Shown here piece after piece: positions 7,388-14,562 of a DNA stretch of 64,000 nt. Each line of letters begins with the position of its first letter. The first letter of the stretch is position 1. The stretch comes from a virus. The notes under the pieces were generated by a model. That model was given only the letters and a program-made list of their open reading frames with translations. It did no database searches and was not told the DNA's origin. The position numbers were made by a program, and so were the translations under genes. The DNA is taken from positions 1-64,000 of the IMG/VR virus record IMGVR_UViG_3300047547_000041. One strand, given 5' to 3'.

Positions 7388-7678
7388 TTACTTTTTCGTA
7401 AACAGTTGTTTGACTGAGTGACCGGTAGGAAACATTTCAGCGGTTTCCATATCGACCCGCAATTGAGTCGGGTCACAGTCTTGCAGAACATGAAGAATCC
7501 GTGTACCCGACTTGTTTTCATACAACCAAGCAAACGGTTCAACTTCATCTTCACGACGATCCTTCAATTCTTGGAGAAAAGAAAGAACGTCACGGTAATA
7601 GTTCGCTGAACGAGAGTCTTCAGCATTCACAATTCGTTCTTGTGTGCGGAAGATGAAAATTTCGAGGTCTGTCATCAT
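7388..7678 (-). CDS. Hypothetical early protein, 96 aa
   Basis: Not recognised. It starts MMTDLEIFIFRTQERIVNAE, then a helix and WLYENKSGTRILHVLQDCDP. Its start overlaps the TGA of the 35-aa gene upstream (GAATGATGAC), so translation is probably coupled. Confidence 0.55.
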   Translation of the reverse strand: MMTDLEIFIFRTQERIVNAEDSRSANYYRDVLSFLQELKDRREDEVEPFAWLYENKSGTRILHVLQDCDPTQLRVDMETAEMFPTGHSVKQLFTKK

Positions 7679-7782
7679 TCAAACCATGATTGCAGGTTAT
7701 AACAAAAATGTGCGCGAATGGCCGGGCAGTTCATCAAATGAGCAGTGACGATTTCGTTCACAATTTCAGAAGAATCAACCAT
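7675..7782 (-). CDS. Very small protein, 35 aa
   Basis: ATG 7782 to TGA 7675 gives MVDSSEIVNEIVTAHLMNCP and about 15 further residues. It directly follows a promoter (7816-7844) and overlaps the start of the next gene by 4 bp, which is why I accept so short a frame. Function unknown; it may serve mainly as a leader peptide. Confidence 0.45.
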   Translation of the reverse strand: MVDSSEIVNEIVTAHLMNCPAIRAHFCYNLQSWFE

Positions 7783-7815
7783 TTTAGGCTTTCAATGTGT
7801 GTTGCGATGGAATGA

Positions 7816-7844
7816 ATTCTATACAGACCTCGAACCATTGTCAA
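7816..7844 (-). promoter_or_regulatory. TTGACA-N17-TAGAAT promoter (no spacer hairpin)
   Basis: TTGACA (7844-7839) and TAGAAT (7821-7816) lie 17 bases apart on the minus strand. They are followed by the leader TTCATTCCATCGCAACAC shared with the spacer-hairpin promoters. The spacer here does not form a hairpin. It overlaps the last bases of the upstream gene. Confidence 0.7.
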
Positions 7845-8587
7845 GTGTTTTTGCGTGTCACATTGACAACAACTTCGTAACCCATGGTTTTCAGGAAATT
7901 AACATGTTCACGAATGGTCATCAGGCTTTCGTAAACTTCGGTCTTCTTTTCAGCCTCAGTTTGATGTGCATCACGTTGACTGCGGATCATGTTCACCCAA
8001 GTCTCGAAATCCATGTTTTCCGACTTTGCTTGAACGACTTCTTCAGCAACAGGTTCTTCCACTTTGAAAGGCATCAACATCAGACGATGTGGAAATGCTG
8101 ATTGTTCCTTGTCATCACAAACGGTGTCTTCATAGAACGAAAAAACTTTGATCAAGTCAATGTTTTGAGCAGCCCCGTAGCGTTGATGGTCGGGGTTGAG
8201 TTTGATACAGAATTCGCTACCAATCTGAGGCTCAACCGGGATGATCAGAGTGATATCAACTTCATTGTTTCGACCGTAATTGTGCAAATACTCAAAAAAC
8301 GGCATCAGTTGCACATAACGATCTTCATAGGTTGCTGGCGAAGTCCACGTTGTAGAGACAGTATGAGGTGTGCCACCATAAATGATGACTGAACCCTTAG
8401 GGACAACAAAATCAATACCCATTTTGGAAACGTTGCCGAAATTCACCTTCAGAACAGCGATGGCGTTGTTAATCAATTGATTGCTTCGATTGATGTAACT
8501 TTCGATGTTGGGAACAGCGGTTCGAGGGTCAACCAAGAAAGGTTGAATCGCTTGAGAGTTGCTATTGATCTTCAGATATGCGGTCAT
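7841..8587 (-). CDS. Hypothetical early protein, 248 aa
   Basis: Not recognised. The N-terminal 170 residues are mixed alpha/beta (KMGIDFVVPKGSVIIYGGTP). The C terminus is a helical segment (FETWVNMIRSQRDAHQTEAE ... IREHVNFLKTMGYEVVVNV). The final 'FLKTMGYEVVV' resembles the end of the 110-aa protein at 15124-15456 (FLTKAGYEVTL). I chose ATG 8587 over an in-frame TTG 15 bases earlier. No TAG. Confidence 0.55.
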   Translation of the reverse strand: MTAYLKINSNSQAIQPFLVDPRTAVPNIESYINRSNQLINNAIAVLKVNFGNVSKMGIDFVVPKGSVIIYGGTPHTVSTTWTSPATYEDRYVQLMPFFEYLHNYGRNNEVDITLIIPVEPQIGSEFCIKLNPDHQRYGAAQNIDLIKVFSFYEDTVCDDKEQSAFPHRLMLMPFKVEEPVAEEVVQAKSENMDFETWVNMIRSQRDAHQTEAEKKTEVYESLMTIREHVNFLKTMGYEVVVNVTRKNT

Positions 8588-8608
8588 GATGCACTCTTTC
8601 AAAAATGA

Positions 8609-9019
8609 TTAAACAAGTTCGTTAGGAATTTCGAACAACAGGTCAGACTTCCCCGCAACTTTCGACTTCCAAGAAACGTATGCCTTCATTGCGGCATTCA
8701 GAGGCGTAGGGCCAAACGCTGTGAAGCTACCGTCAGAATTATAAATCCATGCCATGCACTTTTCTGCCGGATTGTTGTATGTCAACTCAGTCTTTTGTGT
8801 AAGACCCTCAATTTCACCGATGAACGGACCACCAACAGCCCAATCACTAGAAGGGCGGAAAGACGACAACCAACGACATTCGCCAGTTTGCGAATTTTCC
8901 AATTCGAACTTGCCGTTGGAGTGAACATCATAACTGTCCCATCCAGAACACACGGCAACAGCGTAGTCCAGTTGTTCACCAAACAGGTCTTCGATTTTGA
9001 CAATGGTTGTTGCGGTCAT
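8609..9019 (-). CDS. DUF2591-type phage protein, 136 aa
   Basis: Starts MTATTIVKIEDLFGEQLDYA, then SSDWAVGGPFIGEIEGL and FGPTPLNAAMKAYVSWK. This order (GEqLDYAVA, 'WspSTDWaqGGPiIe', 'GpTPLiAAMR') is the signature of DUF2591, found in many phages of Gram-negative bacteria and of unknown function. ATG 9019 directly follows the leader of the spacer-hairpin promoter at 9059-9087, so it is a single-gene early unit. Confidence 0.75.
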   Translation of the reverse strand: MTATTIVKIEDLFGEQLDYAVAVCSGWDSYDVHSNGKFELENSQTGECRWLSSFRPSSDWAVGGPFIGEIEGLTQKTELTYNNPAEKCMAWIYNSDGSFTAFGPTPLNAAMKAYVSWKSKVAGKSDLLFEIPNELV

Positions 9020-9058
9020 GATGTTCTTTCTGTTGAAAGTTGTGTTGCGATGGAATGA

Positions 9059-9087
9059 ATTATGGCCCCGAAGGGCCATGTTGTCAA
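9059..9087 (-). promoter_or_regulatory. Spacer-hairpin promoter TTGACA-N17-CATAAT
   Basis: TTGACA (9087-9082) and CATAAT (9064-9059) are 17 bases apart, with the hairpin ATGGCCC-TTCG-GGGCCAT filling the spacer. The leader TTCATTCCATCGCAACAC follows. It drives the DUF2591 gene and lies just past the end of the endolysin gene. Confidence 0.8.
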
Positions 9088-9091
9088 GCGA

Positions 9092-9706
9092 TTATTTGTA
9101 GTTTTTCAGCTACATTTCAAAAAGTTTCTTTCGATGATCAAGACCGTTCAGACCACCATTGATCTTCTTTGTCAACGCTTCAATGTTTGATGCCAGTGGC
9201 GTACAGTTTCGATCTTTCCAGAACCAGATTGCCGAATCGCAAGCACCCTCAATAGTCTTCAAGAATTCAATAGTTTCGTCAACGGTCTTACCGCGATACT
9301 TTGCGTAAGCCTGAACGTTGAACTTCCCGGTCTATTGAATGAAACCTCTACCAAGGTACTTTGAACCGTCACCAGAGGCTTCGTCACCATTACCCATACG
9401 ATTTGCATACACACGGTTTGCAATCTCTCTAGGCTTTCTGGCGTACTGTTTGGCCTAGCTTGGGGTGAAATACTTCCCAAAGGTCTTCAACAGACCTTCT
9501 TCCGAATAGTTAAGATTCTCGCTCATGTACATGAACCCACCGGACTCATGACCGACTTGCGCCTAAAAAGCACACATCACAGTTTTGTCATCAAGACCAT
9601 TCAGAACAAGCAAAGGGTACATCGATGCCGAAACATCAATCAACCTTTGCTTGGGGATATCTGTAAAAACCGTGATCAACAGTTCTTCAAAAAGTTTTTG
9701 GTTCAT
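9092..9706 (-). CDS. GH19-type endolysin with four in-frame TAG codons, 204 aa
   Basis: A glycoside hydrolase family 19 (chitinase/lysozyme-like) endolysin that cleaves peptidoglycan for lysis. Read with TAG as sense it shows AQVGHESGG (catalytic Glu), then NRVYANRMGNGDEASGDG, YLGRGFIQ[TAG]TGKFN and a helical C terminus. TAG codons are at 9563-9565, 9455-9457, 9332-9334 and 9110-9112. The third replaces the Leu of GRGFIQLTGRANY found in this phage's own gp5. TAA at 9092 is the stop; the last TAG is only 5 codons before it, so the exact end is less certain. I chose ATG 9706 because GGA is 6 bases upstream; ATG 9712 has no room for a ribosome site. Confidence 0.85.
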
Positions 9707-9709
9707 ACT

Positions 9710-9751
9710 CATTCCATCGAGTGTTAGATTTCTTACTTACTCGATGGAATG
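9710..9751 (-). repeat. 13-bp inverted repeat covering the endolysin ribosome-binding site
   Basis: CATTCCATCGAGT (9710-9722) and ACTCGATGGAATG (9739-9751) pair perfectly with a 16-base loop. In minus-strand RNA the 3' arm contains GATGGAATG, the only Shine-Dalgarno-like sequence for the endolysin. The hairpin would occlude initiation. T4 gene e is known to be controlled by a comparable hairpin on early transcripts. Confidence 0.7.
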
Positions 9752-9755
9752 TATT

Positions 9756-10178
9756 TCACACTTCGGGGATGATGTAGCTTTCCAGAGGTTGTAGATTACC
9801 CTGAAAATCTTCAACAAAGTATGTTGATGTGCCAATATTCGATTTGGCATCACTTTCAGGACTCAAATCAATCCAACAAGTTGCTGAGGGTGATTCGGTG
9901 GATGTTCGAATGGCGTGCCACCCACATCGGCGCGAATTTGGTGGGCACACAACATAACCGCGAATTACTAGTTCGCATGGTGAGATAAACCAAATAGCCA
10001 TACCGGCTTCCAGAACTTTCGTTGGCTGTAGTTCGTTTTTCAGTCGAGCAAGTTCTTCTTCAGCGATCTTGATGCGTTGGTTAATATCATCCTGCTTTTC
10101 CAAGCAAATTTTTTCGGAGTTCTTGAGTTTTGACAGAAACTCACGACCAGCCTCTGTTTGAGCATTGATGATAGTCAT
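9756..10178 (-). CDS. Paralogue pair member, coiled-coil N terminus, 140 aa
   Basis: The N-terminal helix (REFLSKLKNSEKICLEKQDD ... AEEELARLKNELQ) is a coiled coil. It is followed by a beta domain, GMAIWFISPCELVIRGYVVC. The domain RGYVVxxPN...WHxxRxS...YFxEDFxGxxxP is shared with the next gene. AAGGA precedes ATG 10178. Function unknown. Confidence 0.6.
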   Translation of the reverse strand: MTIINAQTEAGREFLSKLKNSEKICLEKQDDINQRIKIAEEELARLKNELQPTKVLEAGMAIWFISPCELVIRGYVVCPPNSRRCGWHAIRTSTESPSATCWIDLSPESDAKSNIGTSTYFVEDFQGNLQPLESYIIPEV

Positions 10179-10188
10179 ACAAATTCCT

Positions 10189-10620
10189 TCAATATGGGAG
10201 TGAACAAAGTTTGAACGGTGTAATATCACCCGAAAAATCTTCCAAGTAGTAATTTTCGGGGTATGCGTTGATATCTTTCAACAATACTGATGCACCATTA
10301 CCATCGCCAAGCGAAGGACGAACACAATGCCAATCTGGCAAACAATCATTGGGCGCGGAAACGATATAACCACGAACAACATCAATCTGTTTAGATGCGA
10401 ACCAAATCGTGTGCCCACATTGAATTACCGGACCACCGGCAATTTTAGAAGACTTCAGTTCTTCAAGTTGAGTCGTGAGTTGATCGATTTGGGCTTGTAG
10501 ATTTTCAATTTTCGCATCTCTCATAGCTTCATGAGTTTTGATCTTATCCATAGATGCAAAAAGGGATTTTCTGATATCCGACCATTCCCGAGAGTTTGAC
10601 GAAATTTGTGACATATTCAT
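10189..10620 (-). CDS. Paralogue pair member, coiled-coil N terminus, 143 aa
   Basis: Same architecture as its downstream neighbour: a long N-terminal helix (MRDAKIENLQAQIDQLTTQL) and then VIQCGHTIWFASKQIDVVRG, WHCVRPSLGDG, YYLEDFSGDITPF. The two genes are an evident tandem duplication. No in-frame TAG. Confidence 0.6.
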   Translation of the reverse strand: MNMSQISSNSREWSDIRKSLFASMDKIKTHEAMRDAKIENLQAQIDQLTTQLEELKSSKIAGGPVIQCGHTIWFASKQIDVVRGYIVSAPNDCLPDWHCVRPSLGDGNGASVLLKDINAYPENYYLEDFSGDITPFKLCSLPY

Positions 10621-10626
10621 GTTCCT

Positions 10627-10998
10627 TTATGTATTACCGTTAAGGGAAGTCTTGATGTAGTTTCGGGCAATGTTGATTGCCCGATATTGGTCGGGCATAA
10701 GTTCCGCCACACCTTGAATGGTATCCAACTCTTTGACCCACCATTGATCATTCGAGTATTTTTCAGGTTGATCAACTGGTTCCGAAATTTCCGTAACGTT
10801 CCAAATCTTTTTATGAATATACCGATTGGCGTCGGACAAAGTGTAGTTCGTTTCAAACGAACCACCATCATCACACCATTTGACTTTCACAGAACCATCA
10901 ATGACGGATGCGCGATAGTACATGTACTTTTCATCATCGCAATAGAACTTGAACTTTACACCTTCACGCAGTTCAACATTTTGCAAGTTTTCGCTCAT
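10627..10998 (-). CDS. Hypothetical early protein, 123 aa
   Basis: Not recognised. It starts MSENLQNVELREGVKFKFYC. It is predicted beta-rich in the first half (YRASVIDGSVKVKWCDDGG) and helical in the second (DQYRAINIARNYIKTSLNG). Six bases separate it from the next gene, so co-transcription is likely. Confidence 0.55.
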   Translation of the reverse strand: MSENLQNVELREGVKFKFYCDDEKYMYYRASVIDGSVKVKWCDDGGSFETNYTLSDANRYIHKKIWNVTEISEPVDQPEKYSNDQWWVKELDTIQGVAELMPDQYRAINIARNYIKTSLNGNT

Positions 10999-11007
10999 GA
11001 TCTTTCC

Positions 11008-11190
11008 TTAGCCAAGCATCACACAGTTGTCTTCGTCATCATTCCAACATGCTTCGCAGTAGTTGCATGTGCTGCAATAGCGACAACCACAACCATTTTC
11101 ACGATCACCACAGCTACAACAATTGTAGCCTTGATCAGAACAGGTTTCGCGATTTTGTTCGCGCTTCTGAAGTTTAGTGATAAAACCCAT
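11008..11190 (-). CDS. Cysteine-rich putative zinc-binding protein, 60 aa
   Basis: Ten cysteines lie in 60 residues, arranged CSDQGYNCCSCGDRENGCG and then CRYCSTCNYCEACW. The CxxC repeats suggest one or two structural zinc sites. A basic helix precedes them (FITKLQKREQNRE). It is the first gene after the promoter at 11223-11251. Function unknown. Confidence 0.6.
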   Translation of the reverse strand: MGFITKLQKREQNRETCSDQGYNCCSCGDRENGCGCRYCSTCNYCEACWNDDEDNCVMLG

Positions 11191-11222
11191 CTCGTTCTCG
11201 CTTGATGTTTGACAATGGTTTG

Positions 11223-11251
11223 ATTATTTCACCATATTGTCGGCTTGTCAA
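11223..11251 (-). promoter_or_regulatory. TTGACA-N17-AATAAT promoter
   Basis: TTGACA (11251-11246) and AATAAT (11228-11223) lie 17 bases apart on the minus strand, in the gap between two genes. The spacer has no hairpin. It drives the gene block beginning at 11190. Confidence 0.75.
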
Positions 11252-11286
11252 TTGAAATAAACTATCGAAACCAAACTTTCAATAGT

Positions 11287-11763
11287 TCACCAAGGTTTCA
11301 GGCGGAAATTCAACTCTTTTTTGTTGTACCAAGACTTGATCGGAACCGTTGCAACAGCAGTGCTACACATCTTTGAGGCGTTTTCAACAAAGTGATCAAC
11401 GTTCGGGTTCATCACAAAAATGTCGCCACGCTTGAAAGTCATCTTTTGTGTTCCAACGGTCAAATCGAACTTTCCGGCAAGAACAACATGCAGAAACCCG
11501 GGTTTATTGGGTTTACCATTCACATAAACATCAGGCCAGAAATCGTTATGTTTGTCGATGTTGGTGAAACATGCCACACCATCTTCTCGACTACTGTTGT
11601 CAACACCAAAGATATCCATGATCTTCGTTGAAATCTCATGGTCAAAATCTTGACAGATTCCGTTTCGACGCAAATCGCGTCTATTCAATGTTGACAACGC
11701 TTTACCGGCAATTCCGCGCGGAAGCGTCATCTCACCAATTTTTCGAAGGGTGTATTTCATCAC
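11287..11763 (-). CDS. Cupin-like protein, 158 aa
   Basis: The middle contains KPGFLHVVLAGKFDLTVGTQ, then MTFKRGDIFVMNPNVDHFVE. This is the small beta-barrel pattern of cupins (G..L.V.LxG...LTVG, then GDxxxxxPxxxH). The usual HxH metal pair of motif 1 is not evident, so enzymatic activity is doubtful. The start overlaps the upstream TGA (TGATGATG). Confidence 0.6.
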   Translation of the reverse strand: MMKYTLRKIGEMTLPRGIAGKALSTLNRRDLRRNGICQDFDHEISTKIMDIFGVDNSSREDGVACFTNIDKHNDFWPDVYVNGKPNKPGFLHVVLAGKFDLTVGTQKMTFKRGDIFVMNPNVDHFVENASKMCSTAVATVPIKSWYNKKELNFRLKPW

Positions 11764-12080
11764 TCAAGACCCAAAGCAACCCGTTCTTCTGTTGACAGCT
11801 TGTTCAGGGCTTCACGACGAATACGTTCGACCTTGATGGCTTCGGGATCATTCAGCGTCAGACCATAGGGACCGGAAAAATTTGCCAGAGGGAATGCCCG
11901 ACCATCAATCAAGATGGCATCACACTTTTGAACATCACCCTTACCACCATACCAACCCTTACCATTCGCGAAAATGTCGGCATTGTATTGGTCATCAAAG
12001 AGTCCAAGGAATTTTCCGCGACGACCATATCCAACGGTTTCGTAAACAGCGTAAACGGTAATGCGTTGGATATCAGACAT
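11760..12080 (-). CDS. Conserved early protein, 106 aa
   Basis: Begins MSDIQRITVYAVYETVGYGR and continues GLFDDQYNADIFANGKGWYG. This 'YAVYE..GYGRRGK..GLF...Y.AD..A.GKGWYG' layout is familiar from small phage proteins of unknown function. It ends in a helix (EAIKVERIRREALNKLSTEE). It overlaps its downstream neighbour by 4 bp. Confidence 0.6.
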   Translation of the reverse strand: MSDIQRITVYAVYETVGYGRRGKFLGLFDDQYNADIFANGKGWYGGKGDVQKCDAILIDGRAFPLANFSGPYGLTLNDPEAIKVERIRREALNKLSTEERVALGLE

Positions 12081-12357
12081 TTTGTGTTCCTATGATGTAA
12101 AAGTTAAACGTTTCCGACTCGACCGGTTGCGACAAGATCCGCCATGTGCATGTAGCGAACTTGGAAATCCCAAACACCCTTTCCACAATGCTACCATCAG
12201 ATTGACGGTATCGCACACTGTAATTCCACTTGTCGTTGCAAATAGGCCATGGAAACACGCACATGATGTGAACTTTGTTTCCACTTGTGGAAAACCATTC
12301 TTGTCCCTCATGGAATGCGGGGGAATCATGCTTGTGAAACTTGACTTGCTTGGGCAT
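12073..12357 (-). CDS. Hypothetical early protein, 94 aa
   Basis: Not recognised. It starts MPKQVKFHKHDSPAFHEGQE and is predicted beta-rich (WFSTSGNKVHIMCVFPW). I chose ATG 12357 because AAGGAAAATC precedes it and a spacer-hairpin promoter lies 34 bp upstream. It ends inside the next start. Confidence 0.55.
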   Translation of the reverse strand: MPKQVKFHKHDSPAFHEGQEWFSTSGNKVHIMCVFPWPICNDKWNYSVRYRQSDGSIVERVFGISKFATCTWRILSQPVESETFNFYIIGTQNV

Positions 12358-12390
12358 GATTTTCCTTAGTTGATTTGTTGCGATGTATGA

Positions 12391-12419
12391 ATTATGTCCC
12401 TTCGGGACCATCTTGTCAA
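12391..12419 (-). promoter_or_regulatory. Spacer-hairpin promoter TTGACA-N17-CATAAT (GTCCC stem)
   Basis: TTGACA (12419-12414) and CATAAT (12396-12391) with the spacer hairpin GTCCC-GAA-GGGAC. Both arms differ from the sister sites yet still pair, a covariation. It is followed by a shortened form of the common leader (TTCATACATCGCAACA). Confidence 0.75.
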
Positions 12420-12436
12420 TCACAAAGTTGTAACAG

Positions 12437-12829
12437 TTATTCGTATCGATAGACAAGTGACTGAGAGCAACACAAGTTCTGACCGGGATTGAATGATGAA
12501 AATCCATCAACATCAACATATTCACTGTCAGACACCCAAACACCGTCATTAAAAGTTGGCTTTTCCCTGTACAGGTAAGAACGACCAGAATCATCATTTG
12601 CCAACCAATTGAAACGTCCGGCAACATGTTCCCAATTGATAGAAGGTTTCTGTGGCAGCTTCGGCTTCACACGGTAAACATTGTTCTTAAAGTCCCAAGT
12701 TGGGTTACTGTCAGGCATCCAGTCTACCGAACTATAAGAGGCATGAAGATGTGAATACTCGATTTCTTCACCACGCAAATGAGCGTTGATGACTTCAATC
12801 ATTTCATCGGCAGTGTTTCGTTCTTTCAT
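12437..12829 (-). CDS. Conserved phage protein with 'W...YRVKPK' domain, 130 aa
   Basis: The N-terminal DEMIEVINAHLRGEEIEYSH is followed by NPTWDFKNNVYRVKPKLPQK. The arrangement 'EMIxVxxAxxxGxxIE... PxWDFxxxxYRxKP' is common in phage proteins of unknown function. The C-terminal half is more variable (GRFNWLANDDSGRSYLYREK). It is the only gene between two promoter regions. Confidence 0.6.
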   Translation of the reverse strand: MKERNTADEMIEVINAHLRGEEIEYSHLHASYSSVDWMPDSNPTWDFKNNVYRVKPKLPQKPSINWEHVAGRFNWLANDDSGRSYLYREKPTFNDGVWVSDSEYVDVDGFSSFNPGQNLCCSQSLVYRYE

Positions 12830-12843
12830 TTGATTTTCTCCAA

Positions 12844-13239
12844 TCAGAAGGTCTTTTGAATGCTGGCATGAAAAACTGCACCACGGACAGAACCCTCAGA
12901 AGTGACCTGAGGAATCACCGAAGTGCGCAGAACAAAAGTGTCTGCAATGTTGAACTTTACCGAAGGCACGATGAACGGAATCGCCGAAGAACCGCCGACA
13001 TTGTAGCCGGTTGCGGCACCAAGCATCACATCATACCGACAGTTCTCGGTAATGTCGAAAACCTTACCAGCATAGACAGTTTGCTTGTCCAGACTGTTCT
13101 TGTAAGTGCCAACAACGTAACTGTTGTAAGCGACATACACGCCCGGGTTGACGTTGTTGAATTCAGAATTCTTGAAAGTGTGGTACGAACCGATATGCAT
13201 ACCAACAGTGATAGCAGCGGCAGAGCAGAGAGACAACAT
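12844..13239 (-). CDS. PagP-like outer-membrane beta-barrel protein, 131 aa
   Basis: The N terminus MLSLCSAAAITVGMHIGSYH reads as a short signal peptide. Then come NNVNPGVYVAYNSYVVGTYK, SLDKQTVYAGKVFDI, GAATGYNVGG and alternating hydrophobic strands to the end. This layout (HxGSxH, NNxNPGxY, GxYxNS, VYAG, GxxTGY) matches the small PagP-like/acyloxyacyl-barrel proteins encoded by phages and proteobacteria. It would act in the host outer membrane, possibly altering the receptor surface (inference). AAGGA lies 9 bases before ATG. Confidence 0.65.
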   Translation of the reverse strand: MLSLCSAAAITVGMHIGSYHTFKNSEFNNVNPGVYVAYNSYVVGTYKNSLDKQTVYAGKVFDITENCRYDVMLGAATGYNVGGSSAIPFIVPSVKFNIADTFVLRTSVIPQVTSEGSVRGAVFHASIQKTF

Positions 13240-13277
13240 GATGTAGATTCCTTGGAAAGTTGTGTTTCAGTGCTTGC

Positions 13278-13306
13278 AGTTTATGATAGTTCTGAGAACC
13301 TGTCAA
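13278..13306 (-). promoter_or_regulatory. TTGACA-N17-TAAACT promoter
   Basis: TTGACA (13306-13301) and TAAACT (13283-13278) lie 17 bases apart on the minus strand. They sit in the gap before the PagP-like gene. No hairpin in the spacer. Confidence 0.7.
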
Positions 13307-13322
13307 GCACTTTCTCAAACAT

Positions 13323-13634
13323 TTACGAAAAATGTCGCAGCAAAGTTTCCATCTTTGCCGTGATGTTCACAACACCAACCGGATTTTGCGAGTGAACATA
13401 GTAGTCAAACGCTTCAGGAAATGTGATTTCCCGGTCAATCAGTTGTTCTTCCATCCAACGCAAAACCTTCATGGAAGTGTCATCACCACCAAGGTCATGG
13501 TCAAAAGAAATGTACTTCGGCATACCGAAGCCTTTGATGATGTTGATGGCGTCATAACTTGTTCGGGCAATTACCCACAGCTTTCCGTCACTTGGAGGGA
13601 AGCGTTCATCGTCAATGAAAAGATTGATTGGCAT
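13323..13634 (-). CDS. Cyclic-phosphate-processing receiver-domain protein, 103 aa
   Basis: The protein shows NLFIDDERFPPSDGKLWVIA, then the helix YDAINIIKGFGMPKYISFDH and DLGGDDTSMKVLRWMEEQ. This is the receiver-like fold with IDDER, SFDHDLG and DT that defines the cPPRD family, predicted to process cyclic phosphate ends of RNA or nucleotides. The link to RNA repair fits the presence of RNA ligase 1 in this phage (inference). Confidence 0.75.
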   Translation of the reverse strand: MPINLFIDDERFPPSDGKLWVIARTSYDAINIIKGFGMPKYISFDHDLGGDDTSMKVLRWMEEQLIDREITFPEAFDYYVHSQNPVGVVNITAKMETLLRHFS

Positions 13635-13637
13635 GAT

Positions 13638-13829
13638 TTACTCAATAAAGGTTTTTGTGCATGATGGACATGCATAAAGGGTTCTGGTTTGTTTGGAGTA
13701 ATTGTACAGGCTCGTTCTAGAAACTTCAAGTGGAAGTTCATAGAAATCGCCACATTCACCTTTAACATCTACAGGGTCATCATCGACCCATTCAGAACCA
13801 TGTGCGTAACCGCAATGTGGGCATTTCAT
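13638..13829 (-). CDS. Zinc-ribbon protein, 63 aa
   Basis: CPHCGYAHGSEW at the N terminus and YACPSCTKTF at the C terminus supply two CxxC knuckles of a zinc ribbon, with an insert of about 45 residues. This looks like a small nucleic-acid or protein-binding module. It lies 3 bp before the receiver-domain gene and is probably translated together with it. Confidence 0.65.
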   Translation of the reverse strand: MKCPHCGYAHGSEWVDDDPVDVKGECGDFYELPLEVSRTSLYNYSKQTRTLYACPSCTKTFIE

Positions 13830-13843
13830 AGTTTCACCTATTG

Positions 13844-14149
13844 TTAATTCGGAACATCAATGTTGGTTTTGACTTTGTACATGCGAAAAGTCAGACCATG
13901 CTTGGCGTAGTTTTCGAGGAAGTATTCACCAGCGTAATATGCTTCATAGCTATCAAACTGGTGATAAATTCCGTCCAAACCCGTTGCACCGATGCAAATC
14001 TTGTCGCTCGATTCGTTACAAACAATCCGAGACAGAACTTCGGGTTTAGTTTTTTCCTTACCGGGTTCTTCGGCATCATTCCAGTCTTCGTAAACCGATT
14101 CACCGAAAAGTTCACAGACCCAAAATTCGATTTCTGCCTTGTTTTGCAT
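13844..14149 (-). CDS. Hypothetical early protein, 101 aa
   Basis: Not recognised. It begins MQNKAEIEFWVCELFGESVY and contains HQFDSYEAYYAGEYFLENYA. I chose ATG 14149 because the longer reading would overlap the upstream gene by 40 bp. No TAG. Confidence 0.5.
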   Translation of the reverse strand: MQNKAEIEFWVCELFGESVYEDWNDAEEPGKEKTKPEVLSRIVCNESSDKICIGATGLDGIYHQFDSYEAYYAGEYFLENYAKHGLTFRMYKVKTNIDVPN

Positions 14150-14160
14150 GATGCGCCCGT

Positions 14161-14562
14161 TCAAGTTTGCTTCGACAGATTGTAGCCGACTTCTTCGCAA
14201 CGTGTTGCACGCTCGTAAGCATCTTCGGCTTCAAACAGTTGTTGTTGTGCAACAGCGAAGTTCTTTTGTGCGGTCTTCAGGGTCTGAAAAATTTCTTCAA
14301 ACGATTGTTCGACTTTGGTGGCAGGTTCTTCAACCTGTTGCTCCCGCATCATCGAGTAGATTCCGAGAATAGATTCGGTTTTCGCGGAAATGTGAGATAG
14401 GTCATCACCATCCGACCAGTTGCCACGAAAAACAACTTCACTACCTTCAGATACGATGGATGTTACATCCAAAGTAATCGGACCAGTACCAAAATCGTAC
14501 AACACACGGTCACCGACACAGACCGTTCCAATTGGGGTTTGATATTCAGAGAATTTTTCCAT
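14161..14562 (-). CDS. Paralogue pair member with 'GNWSDGDD' motif, 133 aa
   Basis: The N-terminal domain TPIGTVCVGDRVLYDFGTGP ... FRGNWSDGDDLSHI is shared with the next gene upstream. The C-terminal part is a long helix (FEEIFQTLKTAQKNFAVAQQ). This indicates a duplicated small beta domain fused to different tails. The start lies 17 bp inside the upstream gene. Function unknown. Confidence 0.6.
   Translation of the reverse strand: MEKFSEYQTPIGTVCVGDRVLYDFGTGPITLDVTSIVSEGSEVVFRGNWSDGDDLSHISAKTESILGIYSMMREQQVEEPATKVEQSFEEIFQTLKTAQKNFAVAQQQLFEAEDAYERATRCEEVGYNLSKQT

Noticed and set aside
9065-9081. GGCCC-TTCG-GGGCC hairpins as intrinsic terminators
   Set aside because: They have no T-tract on either strand and lie exactly between TTGACA and CATAAT with 17-base spacing.
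9332-9334. TAG read as glutamine (table 15), the usual code of amber-recoded phages
   Set aside because: It was my first reading, because some sites such as TPS[TAG]AKQYA accept Gln. It fails at hydrophobic core sites (UvsW motif II, TM segments) and against the GRGFIQLTG copy, and the CTA tRNA is of leucine type.
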